The translations under genes and the position numbers were made by a program. Of a DNA stretch of 64,000 nt, positions 51,595-61,677 are shown piece after piece; the first letter of the stretch is position 1, and each line of letters starts with the position of its first letter. The stretch comes from Taurinivorans muris. GTDB taxonomy: Bacteria; Desulfobacterota; Desulfovibrionia; Desulfovibrionales; Desulfovibrionaceae. The DNA lies in contig NZ_CP065938.1 in assembly GCF_025232395.1 (NCBI RefSeq), positions 744,001-808,000 of the forward strand, in the 5' to 3' direction. The notes beneath the pieces were generated by a model. The model saw nothing but the letters and a program-made list of their open reading frames with translations. It was not told where the DNA came from and ran no database searches.

Positions 51595-52644
51595 CTATCC
51601 CTTCGGCAGCTGATGCTTTAAAATCAGCCGCCAGATTTGTGCTTCGTCAGCGGGTATTAATGTTCCCTGCAATTCCGCGCCAAAAGATAAGGCGGAAATA
51701 GGCATTCCTGTCCAAACGGCAATATTGACAAGCTCTGCAAAATGTTCCGCTTCATCAAGCTTGGTCCAAATGACGCTTGTCGGAAAAGCGCTTTTATACC
51801 GTTTTAAAATATCCTTTAAATACTGATAATGAGGTGAAAGCGCAATATGCACATGGGCTTGCATGGATTCAATCCCGAGCATGCGCAATTTACCCTCAAA
51901 TTTTTCATTTTTGGCAAGCCCTTGCATGTCAATGAAAATGCAATTCGCATCACCGCAGGCTTTTAAAGCCGCAAACATGGACTCCTTATCAGGGGCTTCA
52001 AAGTAAGGAAAACCAGACAAATCAGCCCAATGCCGCAATACGAGCCTGCCATTGCCCCGCAAACTGTCCGTATTGATAAAGGCGATGCGGTGATGGGGAT
52101 TTTGCTGTTTTCTGAGCAGCGCAAGACGCAGAACCGTGCTTGTTTTCCCCACGCCGTAAGGACCTGTGACAATATGCAGCCGCTGCGGATAATTTTCAAA
52201 CATAAAACTTTTTACCGGCACAAAAGAAGCCAAAACTTTGAGCATGGAAGCTTCCTCTGATTTTTTTGCCAATAAAACATTGTAAAATTCAACGATAACA
52301 TCATCTTCAACGCCTTCACGCTGCAGATATTCCAAAGCGATCCGTTGGTGGGGCGTCAGCTTGTCAAATTGCAGGGCGGGCTGCATGAGCGTATAAATAT
52401 GCTCCTTAAGCTTGCTCCATTCCTTATGCCAGTCGTCCCAGCCGCTCGGTACCGCGGAAGAACCCGTCTTTTCTTTAAGCTCGTTCTGTTCCGTCCTTTC
52501 CGTTCCCGCAGTTATCTCATAAACACGCCTGCCGTCTTTTTGACGTTCCCTGCTGGAAAGAATGACGGCATCGCCGCCAAGTTCGTTTTTTATGGCGTCG
52601 AGAACTTCTTTCGTACTATTTCCGGTATAGGTCTTAACTTGCAT
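51595..52644 (-). CDS. flhF: FlhF SRP-type GTPase
   Basis: 349 residues. N-terminal B domain (MQVKTYTGNSTKEVLDAIKNELGGDAVILSSRE), then a GTPase with G1 GPYGVGKTSTVLRLA, NTDSLRGNGRLVL, and TKLDEAEHFAELVNIAV. It marks the site of flagellar assembly. Overlaps flhA stop by one base. Confidence 0.94.
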   Translation of the reverse strand: MQVKTYTGNSTKEVLDAIKNELGGDAVILSSRERQKDGRRVYEITAGTERTEQNELKEKTGSSAVPSGWDDWHKEWSKLKEHIYTLMQPALQFDKLTPHQRIALEYLQREGVEDDVIVEFYNVLLAKKSEEASMLKVLASFVPVKSFMFENYPQRLHIVTGPYGVGKTSTVLRLALLRKQQNPHHRIAFINTDSLRGNGRLVLRHWADLSGFPYFEAPDKESMFAALKACGDANCIFIDMQGLAKNEKFEGKLRMLGIESMQAHVHIALSPHYQYLKDILKRYKSAFPTSVIWTKLDEAEHFAELVNIAVWTGMPISALSFGAELQGTLIPADEAQIWRLILKHQLPKG

Positions 52645-54779
52645 TATTCAATTCCTACTGTCCCTGCTGAATGCAAACGGATGTCAGCAGGAATTTCAAC
52701 TTGGGAGAGGACAGGCACATTGGGCAGAAAACGCATAATGAGCTGCGCCACGTGCGGGCGTATCATAGGCGAGGTTAAAAGCACAGGCTGGCTTGAAAAC
52801 ATCACGGCATTATCCACCACTTGATTGATATTTGCAATAAATTTTTGCGCAACAGCCGGATTCAATGCAAGAAACGCTCCACCCTCCGTCGTTCTAACGG
52901 ATTCTTGGATAGTTCTGTCCGCTTGAGGATCGAGTGTCATAATTACGAGTGCGTTTTCTTCGTCAAGATAAGGACGGATAATCGTTCTCGCCATGCGTTC
53001 CCGCACAAATTCCGTCAGCGTGTCAGGGTTCTTATTCGCTTGACCGTAATCCGCCAGCGTTTCCACAATAGTCAGCATATCACGGATACTTACATTTTCA
53101 CGCACCAAATTTTGCAGGACTTTTTGCACCTGTCCCAATTGCAGGACATTGGGCACCAGTTCATCCACGACACGGGGAGCGGTTTTCGCAAGCGTATCAA
53201 GCAAAGCCTGCACTTCCTGCCTGCCGAGAAATTCCGACAGGTTGCGGCGGAAAACTTCGGTGATATGGGTCGCTATGACCGTTGCCGGGTCGACAACGGT
53301 ATAGCCTGCCACCATTGCGTCTTCTTTTTGCATTTCTGTAATCCAAAGCGCCGGCAGGCTGAACGCGGGTTCCATGGTTTCAATGCCGTCGATTTTCTTT
53401 GTGGCGTTCCCGGGGTCCATAGCCAAATAATGGTCAATCAGTATTTCCGCGGTAGCGATTTGGTTTCCTTTGATCAAAAGCGAATATTGCCCCGGTCTGA
53501 GCTGTAAATTGTCCCGCAGGTGCAAAGCCGGAATAACAACCCCCATATCCAGTGCGAATTGTCTGCGGATGGAACGGATACGGGAAAGAAGGTTTCCGTT
53601 TTGCTCTTCATCGACAAGAGGAATGAGTCCGTAGCCAACTTCCAATTCCAACAGGTCAAGAGGCAATAATTTTTGCACTTCTTCAGGACTGTCAAGATTT
53701 TCAGGCGCCGCACCGGCACCTATCGCCTTGCTTGCGCCGGAACCACCCGCGCCAAGGGATTTTTTGCCGCCCGCACCGGCTTTCTTATCCGAAACCTCTT
53801 CCGAATCGCCTAAAATCCTAGTGACCAAAAAGAGCAAAGCGCTGAATGTCCAAAAGGGGACGAGGGGAAGTCCCGGAACAATTCCAAGCAGGAACAAAAC
53901 ACCAGAAACCATTTTCAAGACTTTGGAATTATATGTCAGCTGCGTTAAAAATTCTTCGCCCATTTTGCTTTCGGCTGCGGCGCGGGACACGATGATACCG
54001 GCTGAAACCGAAATAATGATGGAAGGAATTGTGGAAACCAAGCCGTCGCCTATGGTCAGCAGGGCATAGGTTTGCAAAGCGTCTTGAAAATTCATGCCGA
54101 ACTGCACAACACCGATGATTACCCCGCCAATGATATTGATGAAAGTAATGAACATGCCGGCAGTCACGTCGCCCTGCACGAATTTTCCCGCACCGTCCAT
54201 AGCGCCGTAGAAATCCGCTTCACGGCGGATATTTTTCCGTTGCTGAACGGCTTCTTCTTCCGTGATAAGTCCGGAATTCAAATCCGCTTCAATCGCCATT
54301 TGCTTGCCGGGCATGGCGTCCAAAGTGAAACGGGCGGCTACTTCCGCAATACGCGTCGTACCGGAAGTGATGACGACTTTATTTAAAATAAACAGGATTA
54401 AGAAAATAACAGCGCCGACAACATAAGAACCGCCGACAACAAATTCCGCAAAAGATTGGATAATTTCCCCTGCCGCAGACGCCCCTTTATCGCCGTTCAG
54501 CAAAATCAATCTGGTCGAGGCGACGTTCAATCCCAAACGAAGCAAAGTCGTAACAAGCAATAATGTAGGAAAAATGGAAAATTCCAAAGGGCTTATCATG
54601 AACATGGAAGTCAGAAGCACCAAGAATGACAGGGAAATGCTGAAAGAAAGCATAAGGTCCAGGATTATGGTCGGCAACGGTATGAGCATTAATCCTAAAA
54701 TCAATACGACACCGGCGGCAAGAGCTATATCGCCCTTACCCCGAAAGCGCTGCGCGTTTTGAGTCACTCTCTGTGTCAT
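52644..54779 (-). CDS. flhA: FlhA flagellar export apparatus protein
   Basis: 711 residues. About eight membrane segments in 1-320, FHIPEP motif region RIAEVAARFTLDAMPGKQMAIEADLNSG, and a cytoplasmic domain from ~390 (GYGLIPLVDEEQNG, IRSIRRQFALDMGVVIPALHLRDN). It carries a Gly/Ala-rich linker (GGKKSLGAGGSGASKAIG) near 345-365 which is longer than usual. First gene of this operon segment. Confidence 0.95.
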   Translation of the reverse strand: MTQRVTQNAQRFRGKGDIALAAGVVLILGLMLIPLPTIILDLMLSFSISLSFLVLLTSMFMISPLEFSIFPTLLLVTTLLRLGLNVASTRLILLNGDKGASAAGEIIQSFAEFVVGGSYVVGAVIFLILFILNKVVITSGTTRIAEVAARFTLDAMPGKQMAIEADLNSGLITEEEAVQQRKNIRREADFYGAMDGAGKFVQGDVTAGMFITFINIIGGVIIGVVQFGMNFQDALQTYALLTIGDGLVSTIPSIIISVSAGIIVSRAAAESKMGEEFLTQLTYNSKVLKMVSGVLFLLGIVPGLPLVPFWTFSALLFLVTRILGDSEEVSDKKAGAGGKKSLGAGGSGASKAIGAGAAPENLDSPEEVQKLLPLDLLELEVGYGLIPLVDEEQNGNLLSRIRSIRRQFALDMGVVIPALHLRDNLQLRPGQYSLLIKGNQIATAEILIDHYLAMDPGNATKKIDGIETMEPAFSLPALWITEMQKEDAMVAGYTVVDPATVIATHITEVFRRNLSEFLGRQEVQALLDTLAKTAPRVVDELVPNVLQLGQVQKVLQNLVRENVSIRDMLTIVETLADYGQANKNPDTLTEFVRERMARTIIRPYLDEENALVIMTLDPQADRTIQESVRTTEGGAFLALNPAVAQKFIANINQVVDNAVMFSSQPVLLTSPMIRPHVAQLIMRFLPNVPVLSQVEIPADIRLHSAGTVGIE

Positions 54780-54961
54780 AACCCATCCAAAATAAAAAAA
54801 TCAAAAACAGACCGACACCTGATTTAGTGTCTAACCCATTTTAATTTATATATAATAAATCTTATTATCAATTGAGCAAGAACCTTATAGCAAATTTTTT
54901 AAAAAATTTCTAGACTTGCAAGATAAAAATTTTCATATTATAGACTGCAAAGGAGTTAATC
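54780..54961. promoter_or_regulatory. Divergent intergenic region flhA / small plus-strand gene
   Basis: 182 bp, AT-rich. On the plus strand TTGCAA (54916-54921) and TTATAG (54938-54943) with a 16-bp spacer could serve the gene at 54962. For flhA no sigma-54 GG-N10-GC match was clear to me. Confidence 0.3.
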
Positions 54962-55264
54962 ATGTTTTCAATTTTTTCTTTTACGGACAGCACGAACCTT
55001 CCCGCTCAAAGCATAGACTTGCAATTATTGTCGGACGATGAATTACTGAGCATTTGGGAACAAACCCAATTTGCGGAAATCATGCTTGCGGAAAAAGGCA
55101 TTCCGCCCCGCAATGTCAACAATTACACGAAACTTGTTGAAACGGAAATCCAATCAAGAGCGATGCTGGACAGAGAAGCCCTTATGCTCAACGCCATACA
55201 GAACAAAGAACCGTATAAAAACTTTGCCGAAACAAATTCCGATATGGATTTCTTCGAGTTATGA
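54962..55264 (+). CDS. Hypothetical protein
   Basis: 100 residues behind AAAGGAG. Mainly helical (SIDLQLLSDDELLSIWEQTQFAEIMLAEKGIP), acidic C-terminus ending DMDFFEL. No family recognised. Convergent with tamB, 8 bases apart. Confidence 0.75.
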   Translation: MFSIFSFTDSTNLPAQSIDLQLLSDDELLSIWEQTQFAEIMLAEKGIPPRNVNNYTKLVETEIQSRAMLDREALMLNAIQNKEPYKNFAETNSDMDFFEL

Positions 55265-55272
55265 AATCATAA

Positions 55273-58200
55273 TCAATAATCATATTTCCATTGAAATCCG
55301 ACTTCGCTGTCTTCTGTTCCAAGCTTTGTGCCAACGGAAAAGTTCTCGTTCATTTCATATTTTAAAACCCCTGAAGTGTCAGGCGAATTGACTTCCTGCT
55401 CCAAGCCGAGATACAGATTGTTCTTCAAATATTTTCCAAGCTGTATGCTTATTTCCTCTTCCCCTGACGAGCTTTGCCTATTGTCGACGGAAATAACGTC
55501 CAGACCGAACAAATTCTTTGTCGTTCCTGTTATTCCCGCGCTCACATCAAACCCTACCAAGCTCGCCAGAACTGTTGCCAGACGGATTTTTTCAAAATCG
55601 CTCAATTCCGACATGGAACGTGAAAATAAAATATGGGCGAGCACTTCATCGGAGGGCAAATGCGGACTGCTGCTTATCTCTATTTTAGGGCGCAATGCCA
55701 TTCCTTTCAAGGAAATAAACGATTTCACCCCGCCTCCGTTATGTTCCAGTTTCAAATCCACAGTGGGAATAACCGGCGTTGAACCGTCAAAAAGAATTTC
55801 TCCCTTATTCAATTTGAGTTCGCTGTTTAAAATAATCATCCGCCCTTTCCATGCCCGCAAATATCCTTTGACCGCGGGGTCCTGCAATTTTCCGAATACG
55901 GACAGATCACCGCGCCATAAGGTTTCAATGCCCGGGGCATAAACCCCGAGCTGCTTCGGAATATGCACGGCTATGTCGAGATTGCCTTGGGAACCTGCTT
56001 TTTTCCTGCGTATTCTTACGGAAGAATCTTCCACGATATTCAATTTCGGAATGGAACTGGTACGGATATTTTCCAAATGCACTTCCGCGTCTTCAACAGT
56101 GATATCACCATGGATTTTCGGATTTTCAATCATCTCTCCGGCTGTCACAATCCCTGACAGCCGCACGTTGAAATCATTGCGGTAAAAAGGACTGAAATTG
56201 GCTAAAACGGTTTTTAAATCCACTATCAACGCAGAATGTTCTGCCTGTCTTATTTTTCTTTCCCGAACCCTTTCATTTTCTTTTTCACCTTTTTTTTCAT
56301 CCGTGGCAAAATACGGCTTATACTTTCCGTGATACAAAAACGGAATATCGAAACTTCCTGTTGTGATAACAGTTCCTTTACGTCCGTCCTTAGCGGAAAA
56401 CCGGACGGTCCCATGCCCTTTTTGCAGCTTGCTTTCAAAATTCAAGTCCGTAAGCAAGATGCCAAGTATCAAATCCTGATATTTTGCCCGCTTCGTTTCC
56501 GCCTCAAAATTCACATCAGGCCGTGAAAGCGTTCCGGAAATATTTCCCTTTAAATCAAGTTCCCCTTCCAAACTCCGTCCTTCAAGAGGCACATAGCTCC
56601 AAAGCGTTTTCAAACTTCCCGTATACGCGAACTTCCCAAGAACGGGACGATTTTTGGAAACCGTTAATAAAGGTGAATATTGCAAAGGTATCTGCAAAGA
56701 AAAACCGGCTTCTTTCACACCATATTTATCCTTGTCCAACATATCCAGCTTAAGGTTCGCCCTGTGCTCCTGCCCTGCCTGCACAATATTCCCTTTCAGG
56801 GAAAAAGACATTTTAGGGCTGGACAACGTTTGAAAATCTTTCAAAAGCATTTCCAATTTTCCTTGCGGAGAGCGGGAAGAGCCTGACATGCCGAAATTTG
56901 CGGTCATAACGCCTTTGAAATCCTGCGGGAGCATGGACAAATCAATATCGTTCGCCAAGCCTTTGAAATTCAAACTGTTTTCTGTTATTTGCCCGCCAAA
57001 TTGCAATTTTCCCTTAGGGACGACATTAAAAACCATTTGCCCTATGTCGATTTTGCTTGGCGAAAGATAAAAGCCCGCCTTTTTCTGCAGCCGTATTTCC
57101 GTTTTTTTGTAAGGATATGCAAAAGAGAAACTGTCCAAGCTCCCTGAAAGATATTCAAAATTTGTTGAAAGCGCGGCTTTTGCGTCAAAATTCGCGTCGC
57201 CGCCGAACTTGCAGCGTAAAGCCATTTTATTGAGCAAGCCTTGCAGGGAAAGCGAAAAATCCGTTATTTTTCCAATGTCAGCAAGTTCCATTGAAGCCAT
57301 GCTCACCGCGCTGTCCACAAAGGCGTTCTTCCACAAATCATCGATACCGAGCTTTGCCTGAAAATTCTCCCATTCGTAAAAAGAATACAAGCCCTTATCC
57401 GCAATCAAAGAAAAACGGACCTGCTGCCCTTTCGCCCCGGTGTTGTTAAATTCGGCAAGATACGATAAGCCCTCTGCCTGCAAGGGCAGGAAAAAAGCGT
57501 TTTCAAGAGCGGAAGTATCCGCCATTTTTCCTTGAATTTTACCGGCAAAAGCGTAATCCTCCTCGATTGTTTCAGGCAAATCGATGTGCAGTGCTCCGTC
57601 CACGCTTATCCCGAACAAACTGCCCCGAATTTTGGTAAAATCGACAAACTTGTTTTTATTTTCGCCAAGACCGAGAACTTTCGGACTCATACGGATTTCA
57701 GAATTTAAGAAACTATGTTCGTCCATATAATCGGCTTTAAAAGACAAAAACAGTTTTACAGGATAATTTACGGCACTATGGAACAATTCCCGCATTCTTT
57801 CTATGGAAGCCGCATACTGATGTTTTTGGTACAAAGCCCGCATTTTTTCAATATCAAGCGGAATAATGTCAGCGTCTTTTTCAAATCCTTCGCTCTTCAG
57901 CGTGAATTGCAAATTTTCAAGTTTGTATTCACGGGCATTGGCACCTTCCTTTTTACCCAATTCACCGGGATATGCAGCGGCGAGCAGCTGCGGTATTTCT
58001 GTCTGAATGATAACGTGCGGATTTTCAAGCTTTCCGCTGATATTGAGTTTGCCTGCCAAATTGCCCTGCACGGTCAAATTGTTAGAATCCAAAAAAGAAA
58101 AACTTTTAATATTGAATACGGAATTGGCAAAAATTTCCCTTGAAACGGCAATATTTGTTTCGGATCGGATATTTTTTGCCGTAAAATTTACGTTCCTTGC

Positions 58201-59541
58201 AAAAAAGCGGGGCAGCTGCCTGGTAAAAAACTGCACATCGAACTGTCCGTCCAAGCTTTGTTCGCTTCCGAGCAGTTCCCTGAGCATAGGATGAACAAAT
58301 TCCATAGTTTTAAAATAAACACCGCACGCAATGCGGACATTTTTATTAGGAATTTCCCCGCCGTCAGCAGCTGCGTCAGCAAAAGGGATATTGGGATCGA
58401 CGGTAACGGTTTCCCCGGTTTCTGGTTGGACAATCTGCATTTTTTCCAATTTTTCCCCTGTGTCCGAAACGGAAAACGTATCCAAATCAATAGTTGCGGA
58501 AATATCGGAATTATCCAAAACGCCTGCGATAACAGGTTTTGCATTCAACGCAATTTGCCCTTTAAACGGTTTTGTCTGGCAGCGGGCTGAAATTGTGGCT
58601 GTATCTTTCAGATATTTCTCATCAAAAGCGGACATATCGGTTTCCAATGCGAAATCCTCAAATGTTCCCACAAGCTTGGCTGATATTTTTGATGACGCCC
58701 GCGTTGATTGCCCAAGCCCTGCAAATTCTTTTGCCAAAGCGATGAAAAGCCCGTGTTCATCGGCATAATCGAAAGAAAACCGTATCGCTTCGTTTGGCAG
58801 CATATTGAACAAACTTTCCATATAAGCCTGCTGTTCCTTATATCTGCCTGCAATATCAGCCTCAAATTGAAAAAGTTCTTTTTCAAGGCTTGCCGATACG
58901 TTTCCCTCAAAAACAAGGGGACTGTCAAAAAATGTTTCCTCAACACCGCGCACGGTTTTAAGACTGTTGAAAACAGCAGGACTTACGGCGATATGTTCAA
59001 AAGAAATATTGCTTATCAGCACGGAAGGCATATGTTTATTAAATAACAGCGCATGGATTTGCTTAAACTTTTCTTGCAAACCGACTGTCTCTTCCTGACT
59101 TTTTTCTTGCGAAACAGGCAAAACAAGTTCCGGAACACGTGAAAAATCGCCGTGTTTGAACTCTATGCAGGGAACTGCTATCCGATACCGCAGCAAAGCC
59201 GATAACCGGCTGTGCGCATTCAACGCTTCCAAATGAAAAAAAACACCGTTCCCGTCTTTTACGCCTATATCCCGTATCCGCACGGAAAAAGGCAGATTCA
59301 AATCCAAATCTCCGATTTCTATCTGCAAAGAATAAGGAGAAAGCACGGCATTGACTTTTTCAACGGCATAGTTCCGTATGGCGTTTTCCGCAAACTGAAA
59401 ACGCAGACACACAAAAAAGACCGTAAGGACAGTTATGAGTCCGACAAAAAATAAACCTATATATTTCAAACCGCTGCGTATATATTTCTTCATCCGAACA
59501 TGTTCCGTTTGAGAGTTTTCCGTTTTGGGGTTTTTCATCAA
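55273..59541 (-). CDS. tamB: TamB-like inner membrane translocation protein
   Basis: 1422 residues. One N-terminal membrane segment (YIGLFFVGLITVLTVFFVCL), a long beta-rich AsmA/TamB body and the conserved C-terminal DUF490 end (LPSDEVLAHILFSRSMSELSDFEKIRLATVLASL, GLDVISVDNRQ, GKYLKNNLYLGLEQEVN). Spans the periplasm and works with TamA; also linked to lipid transport. Overlaps the tamA stop by 4 bases. Confidence 0.92.
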   Translation of the reverse strand: MMKNPKTENSQTEHVRMKKYIRSGLKYIGLFFVGLITVLTVFFVCLRFQFAENAIRNYAVEKVNAVLSPYSLQIEIGDLDLNLPFSVRIRDIGVKDGNGVFFHLEALNAHSRLSALLRYRIAVPCIEFKHGDFSRVPELVLPVSQEKSQEETVGLQEKFKQIHALLFNKHMPSVLISNISFEHIAVSPAVFNSLKTVRGVEETFFDSPLVFEGNVSASLEKELFQFEADIAGRYKEQQAYMESLFNMLPNEAIRFSFDYADEHGLFIALAKEFAGLGQSTRASSKISAKLVGTFEDFALETDMSAFDEKYLKDTATISARCQTKPFKGQIALNAKPVIAGVLDNSDISATIDLDTFSVSDTGEKLEKMQIVQPETGETVTVDPNIPFADAAADGGEIPNKNVRIACGVYFKTMEFVHPMLRELLGSEQSLDGQFDVQFFTRQLPRFFARNVNFTAKNIRSETNIAVSREIFANSVFNIKSFSFLDSNNLTVQGNLAGKLNISGKLENPHVIIQTEIPQLLAAAYPGELGKKEGANAREYKLENLQFTLKSEGFEKDADIIPLDIEKMRALYQKHQYAASIERMRELFHSAVNYPVKLFLSFKADYMDEHSFLNSEIRMSPKVLGLGENKNKFVDFTKIRGSLFGISVDGALHIDLPETIEEDYAFAGKIQGKMADTSALENAFFLPLQAEGLSYLAEFNNTGAKGQQVRFSLIADKGLYSFYEWENFQAKLGIDDLWKNAFVDSAVSMASMELADIGKITDFSLSLQGLLNKMALRCKFGGDANFDAKAALSTNFEYLSGSLDSFSFAYPYKKTEIRLQKKAGFYLSPSKIDIGQMVFNVVPKGKLQFGGQITENSLNFKGLANDIDLSMLPQDFKGVMTANFGMSGSSRSPQGKLEMLLKDFQTLSSPKMSFSLKGNIVQAGQEHRANLKLDMLDKDKYGVKEAGFSLQIPLQYSPLLTVSKNRPVLGKFAYTGSLKTLWSYVPLEGRSLEGELDLKGNISGTLSRPDVNFEAETKRAKYQDLILGILLTDLNFESKLQKGHGTVRFSAKDGRKGTVITTGSFDIPFLYHGKYKPYFATDEKKGEKENERVRERKIRQAEHSALIVDLKTVLANFSPFYRNDFNVRLSGIVTAGEMIENPKIHGDITVEDAEVHLENIRTSSIPKLNIVEDSSVRIRRKKAGSQGNLDIAVHIPKQLGVYAPGIETLWRGDLSVFGKLQDPAVKGYLRAWKGRMIILNSELKLNKGEILFDGSTPVIPTVDLKLEHNGGGVKSFISLKGMALRPKIEISSSPHLPSDEVLAHILFSRSMSELSDFEKIRLATVLASLVGFDVSAGITGTTKNLFGLDVISVDNRQSSSGEEEISIQLGKYLKNNLYLGLEQEVNSPDTSGVLKYEMNENFSVGTKLGTEDSEVGFQWKYDY

Positions 59542-61559
59542 AACGCCTGCCCTATGCTGATATATAATTGAAAATCGCCTAAATTTTTATTCTCGCCAAA
59601 TTCATAGGCGTCAGTCAAAGGAACGGCAATATCAAGACGGACAGGACCTATGGGGGTATGATAACGAAATCCTATGCCGGCTCCGAGAGCGAGTTTTTCC
59701 GAAAAATCCGGCTTAACCTCTTCATAAACCATGCCGCCGTCAAGAAACGGAACAATCGCCAAATTTTTTGTTATATTTTGCCGTATTTCACTGTTGAATA
59801 AAAAATAGGAAATACCGCCGTAAGGGTCGCCGTTTCCGTCATGCCTGCCGATTTCCTGATGTTCAAACCCGCGCACGGAACCTCCGCCGCCTAAAAAGAA
59901 ACGCTTGCCGCGGGGAATTGAGCTGTCCCCGCCAAACATGGTCCCGATAGCTCCTCGCACGGCAAATACGGTGGAGCTGCTTAGAGGAATATACACTGCT
60001 GCGTCAAACTCCGTGACAAATGCTGAAAATTCCACATTGCCGAAACCTTGCATGGGCATAAGCTTGAGTGAGGCGGCATATCCTTTCGTCGGATTTATAC
60101 GGGAATTGCGGTTATCATATTTCAAAGTGTTTTCAAACGATACGGAAGCATATTCTTCGCCCTGCCATTTTTTAGGAATGATATAATCAGCGTTGATCAT
60201 GCTCTCCAGCCACCATTTCTCGTGGATTTCCCTTTCAATACCAAATCCAAATTCCGCAAACTTTTGATTATACGCGTCCGTCTTTTCATACCCCGCACGG
60301 GAACGGACGATAAAATTCTGTTCTCTGTATCCGAAAGCGGGTTTTTTAAAATTCGCTCCAAGATACAGTTCTTCATCTTTTAACGGCACGGACAGCTTCA
60401 ATATTTCGCCGTTTCCAAAAAGATTTCGATGTTCCCAAGAGGCTTCAGCGCCTAACCCCTGATCCGTGGAATAAAAGAAGGTCCCGCCGACACTGCGCTT
60501 TTTCCCCTCTTTCACATTGAGCAAAACAGGCAGTTTAACAGGCGCCAAAACAATATCCTTATTCTTTTCCTCTTTTTTATCTTCTCTGTATTTACGGTTA
60601 TGTTCACGGTACACTTTTTTATCATATCCGATCTGAACACTTTCAAACAAACCGGTTTTTTGCAGAATATTACGATATTCAATTAAATACCTGTCATCCC
60701 AAACCGCCCCCTCGCGCCACGGGCAAAGCTTTAAAATATATCCGGAAGAAACTTCAGAATTTCCCTGCAAATCAACACTGCCAAGTATAGCCGGCAAGCC
60801 TTGGTTGATAAAAACCGTGCCTTTCAATTCTTTTTTTTCCGTATCGATACTGTAAGCGGAAGATACGACCCGCGCATCGGGATATCCGTTGTTTCTCAAA
60901 GGAGCGGGAAGCTTTCCGACAGCTTTATTGATGTCTTCCGCAATAGCAAACTCCGTGCCCGCATGCAATTTTTTTTCAAATTCCGGAACAACATAAGGCA
61001 CATATTTTTTAAATATGCTTTCCCTTTGATTTTCATACGTTAAAAAATATTCCGGCAAAACAGTGCTGTGGGTATATTTCACAGCGATCTTGCTGATACG
61101 GTATTGCTCGTTCGGATAAAGCCTTATCCGCACATGTTTTTTATCCTCTAAATTTTCAATATGATATTTTGCGGTTCCGGAATAATATCCGTAAGCTTCC
61201 AACACTTCTTTCGCAATCCCTATGTCATTGTTGACACGGCGTATCAACGCAAACTCATTTTCAATAGCTTGCTTTTTCAAAAACTCCAGCTGGCTGTTTT
61301 TCTGAATTAAAGACAAAATCGCCTGTTTGGTTTCCGGCAAAACATAATCGGTATTTTCCGAAAATTCGAATTGATATGTATACGCTATCCGCCTTTGCTT
61401 TTTCTCCTGCAACACATCTTTCGTATCCTCCTGCAAAGCGGGCTTTTCTTGGTTCTGCCGTTCTGCTGGCAATTCATCTTTTACCGCGGAAAAAGCCTCC
61501 CGCCCTTCAAAAAGCAGGCAAAAACATAAAACGATACAAAACAAAATTCCCTTTTTCAT
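59538..61559 (-). CDS. tamA: TamA-like Omp85 outer membrane protein
   Basis: 673 residues from ATG 61559, giving a signal peptide (MKKGILFCIVLCFCLLFEGREAFSA). POTRA domains to ~330 (YRISKIAVKYTHS, GTVFINQGLPAILGSVDLQG), then the 16-strand barrel with the family's GGGGSVRGFEHQEIG loop and C-terminal PIGPVRLDIAVPL...FQLYISIGQAF. No clear ribosome site. Makes the Tam complex with the next gene. Confidence 0.93.
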   Translation of the reverse strand: MKKGILFCIVLCFCLLFEGREAFSAVKDELPAERQNQEKPALQEDTKDVLQEKKQRRIAYTYQFEFSENTDYVLPETKQAILSLIQKNSQLEFLKKQAIENEFALIRRVNNDIGIAKEVLEAYGYYSGTAKYHIENLEDKKHVRIRLYPNEQYRISKIAVKYTHSTVLPEYFLTYENQRESIFKKYVPYVVPEFEKKLHAGTEFAIAEDINKAVGKLPAPLRNNGYPDARVVSSAYSIDTEKKELKGTVFINQGLPAILGSVDLQGNSEVSSGYILKLCPWREGAVWDDRYLIEYRNILQKTGLFESVQIGYDKKVYREHNRKYREDKKEEKNKDIVLAPVKLPVLLNVKEGKKRSVGGTFFYSTDQGLGAEASWEHRNLFGNGEILKLSVPLKDEELYLGANFKKPAFGYREQNFIVRSRAGYEKTDAYNQKFAEFGFGIEREIHEKWWLESMINADYIIPKKWQGEEYASVSFENTLKYDNRNSRINPTKGYAASLKLMPMQGFGNVEFSAFVTEFDAAVYIPLSSSTVFAVRGAIGTMFGGDSSIPRGKRFFLGGGGSVRGFEHQEIGRHDGNGDPYGGISYFLFNSEIRQNITKNLAIVPFLDGGMVYEEVKPDFSEKLALGAGIGFRYHTPIGPVRLDIAVPLTDAYEFGENKNLGDFQLYISIGQAF

Positions 61560-61677
61560 CGTATTCACTATTAAAAACAATTTCTTATTTTTTATCGAAA
61601 AATTCCCTGATTAACAAGCTAGATTATTCTTTAATTTTATGCTATGCTCATTGTCAATGAAAATTTGCGAGGACACT
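61560..61677. promoter_or_regulatory. Divergent intergenic region tamA / fhs
   Basis: 118 bp, AT-rich, must hold both promoters. On the minus strand TTGACA (61651-61656) is a candidate -35 for tamA, but no good -10 follows. A GAGG ribosome site precedes fhs. Confidence 0.3.
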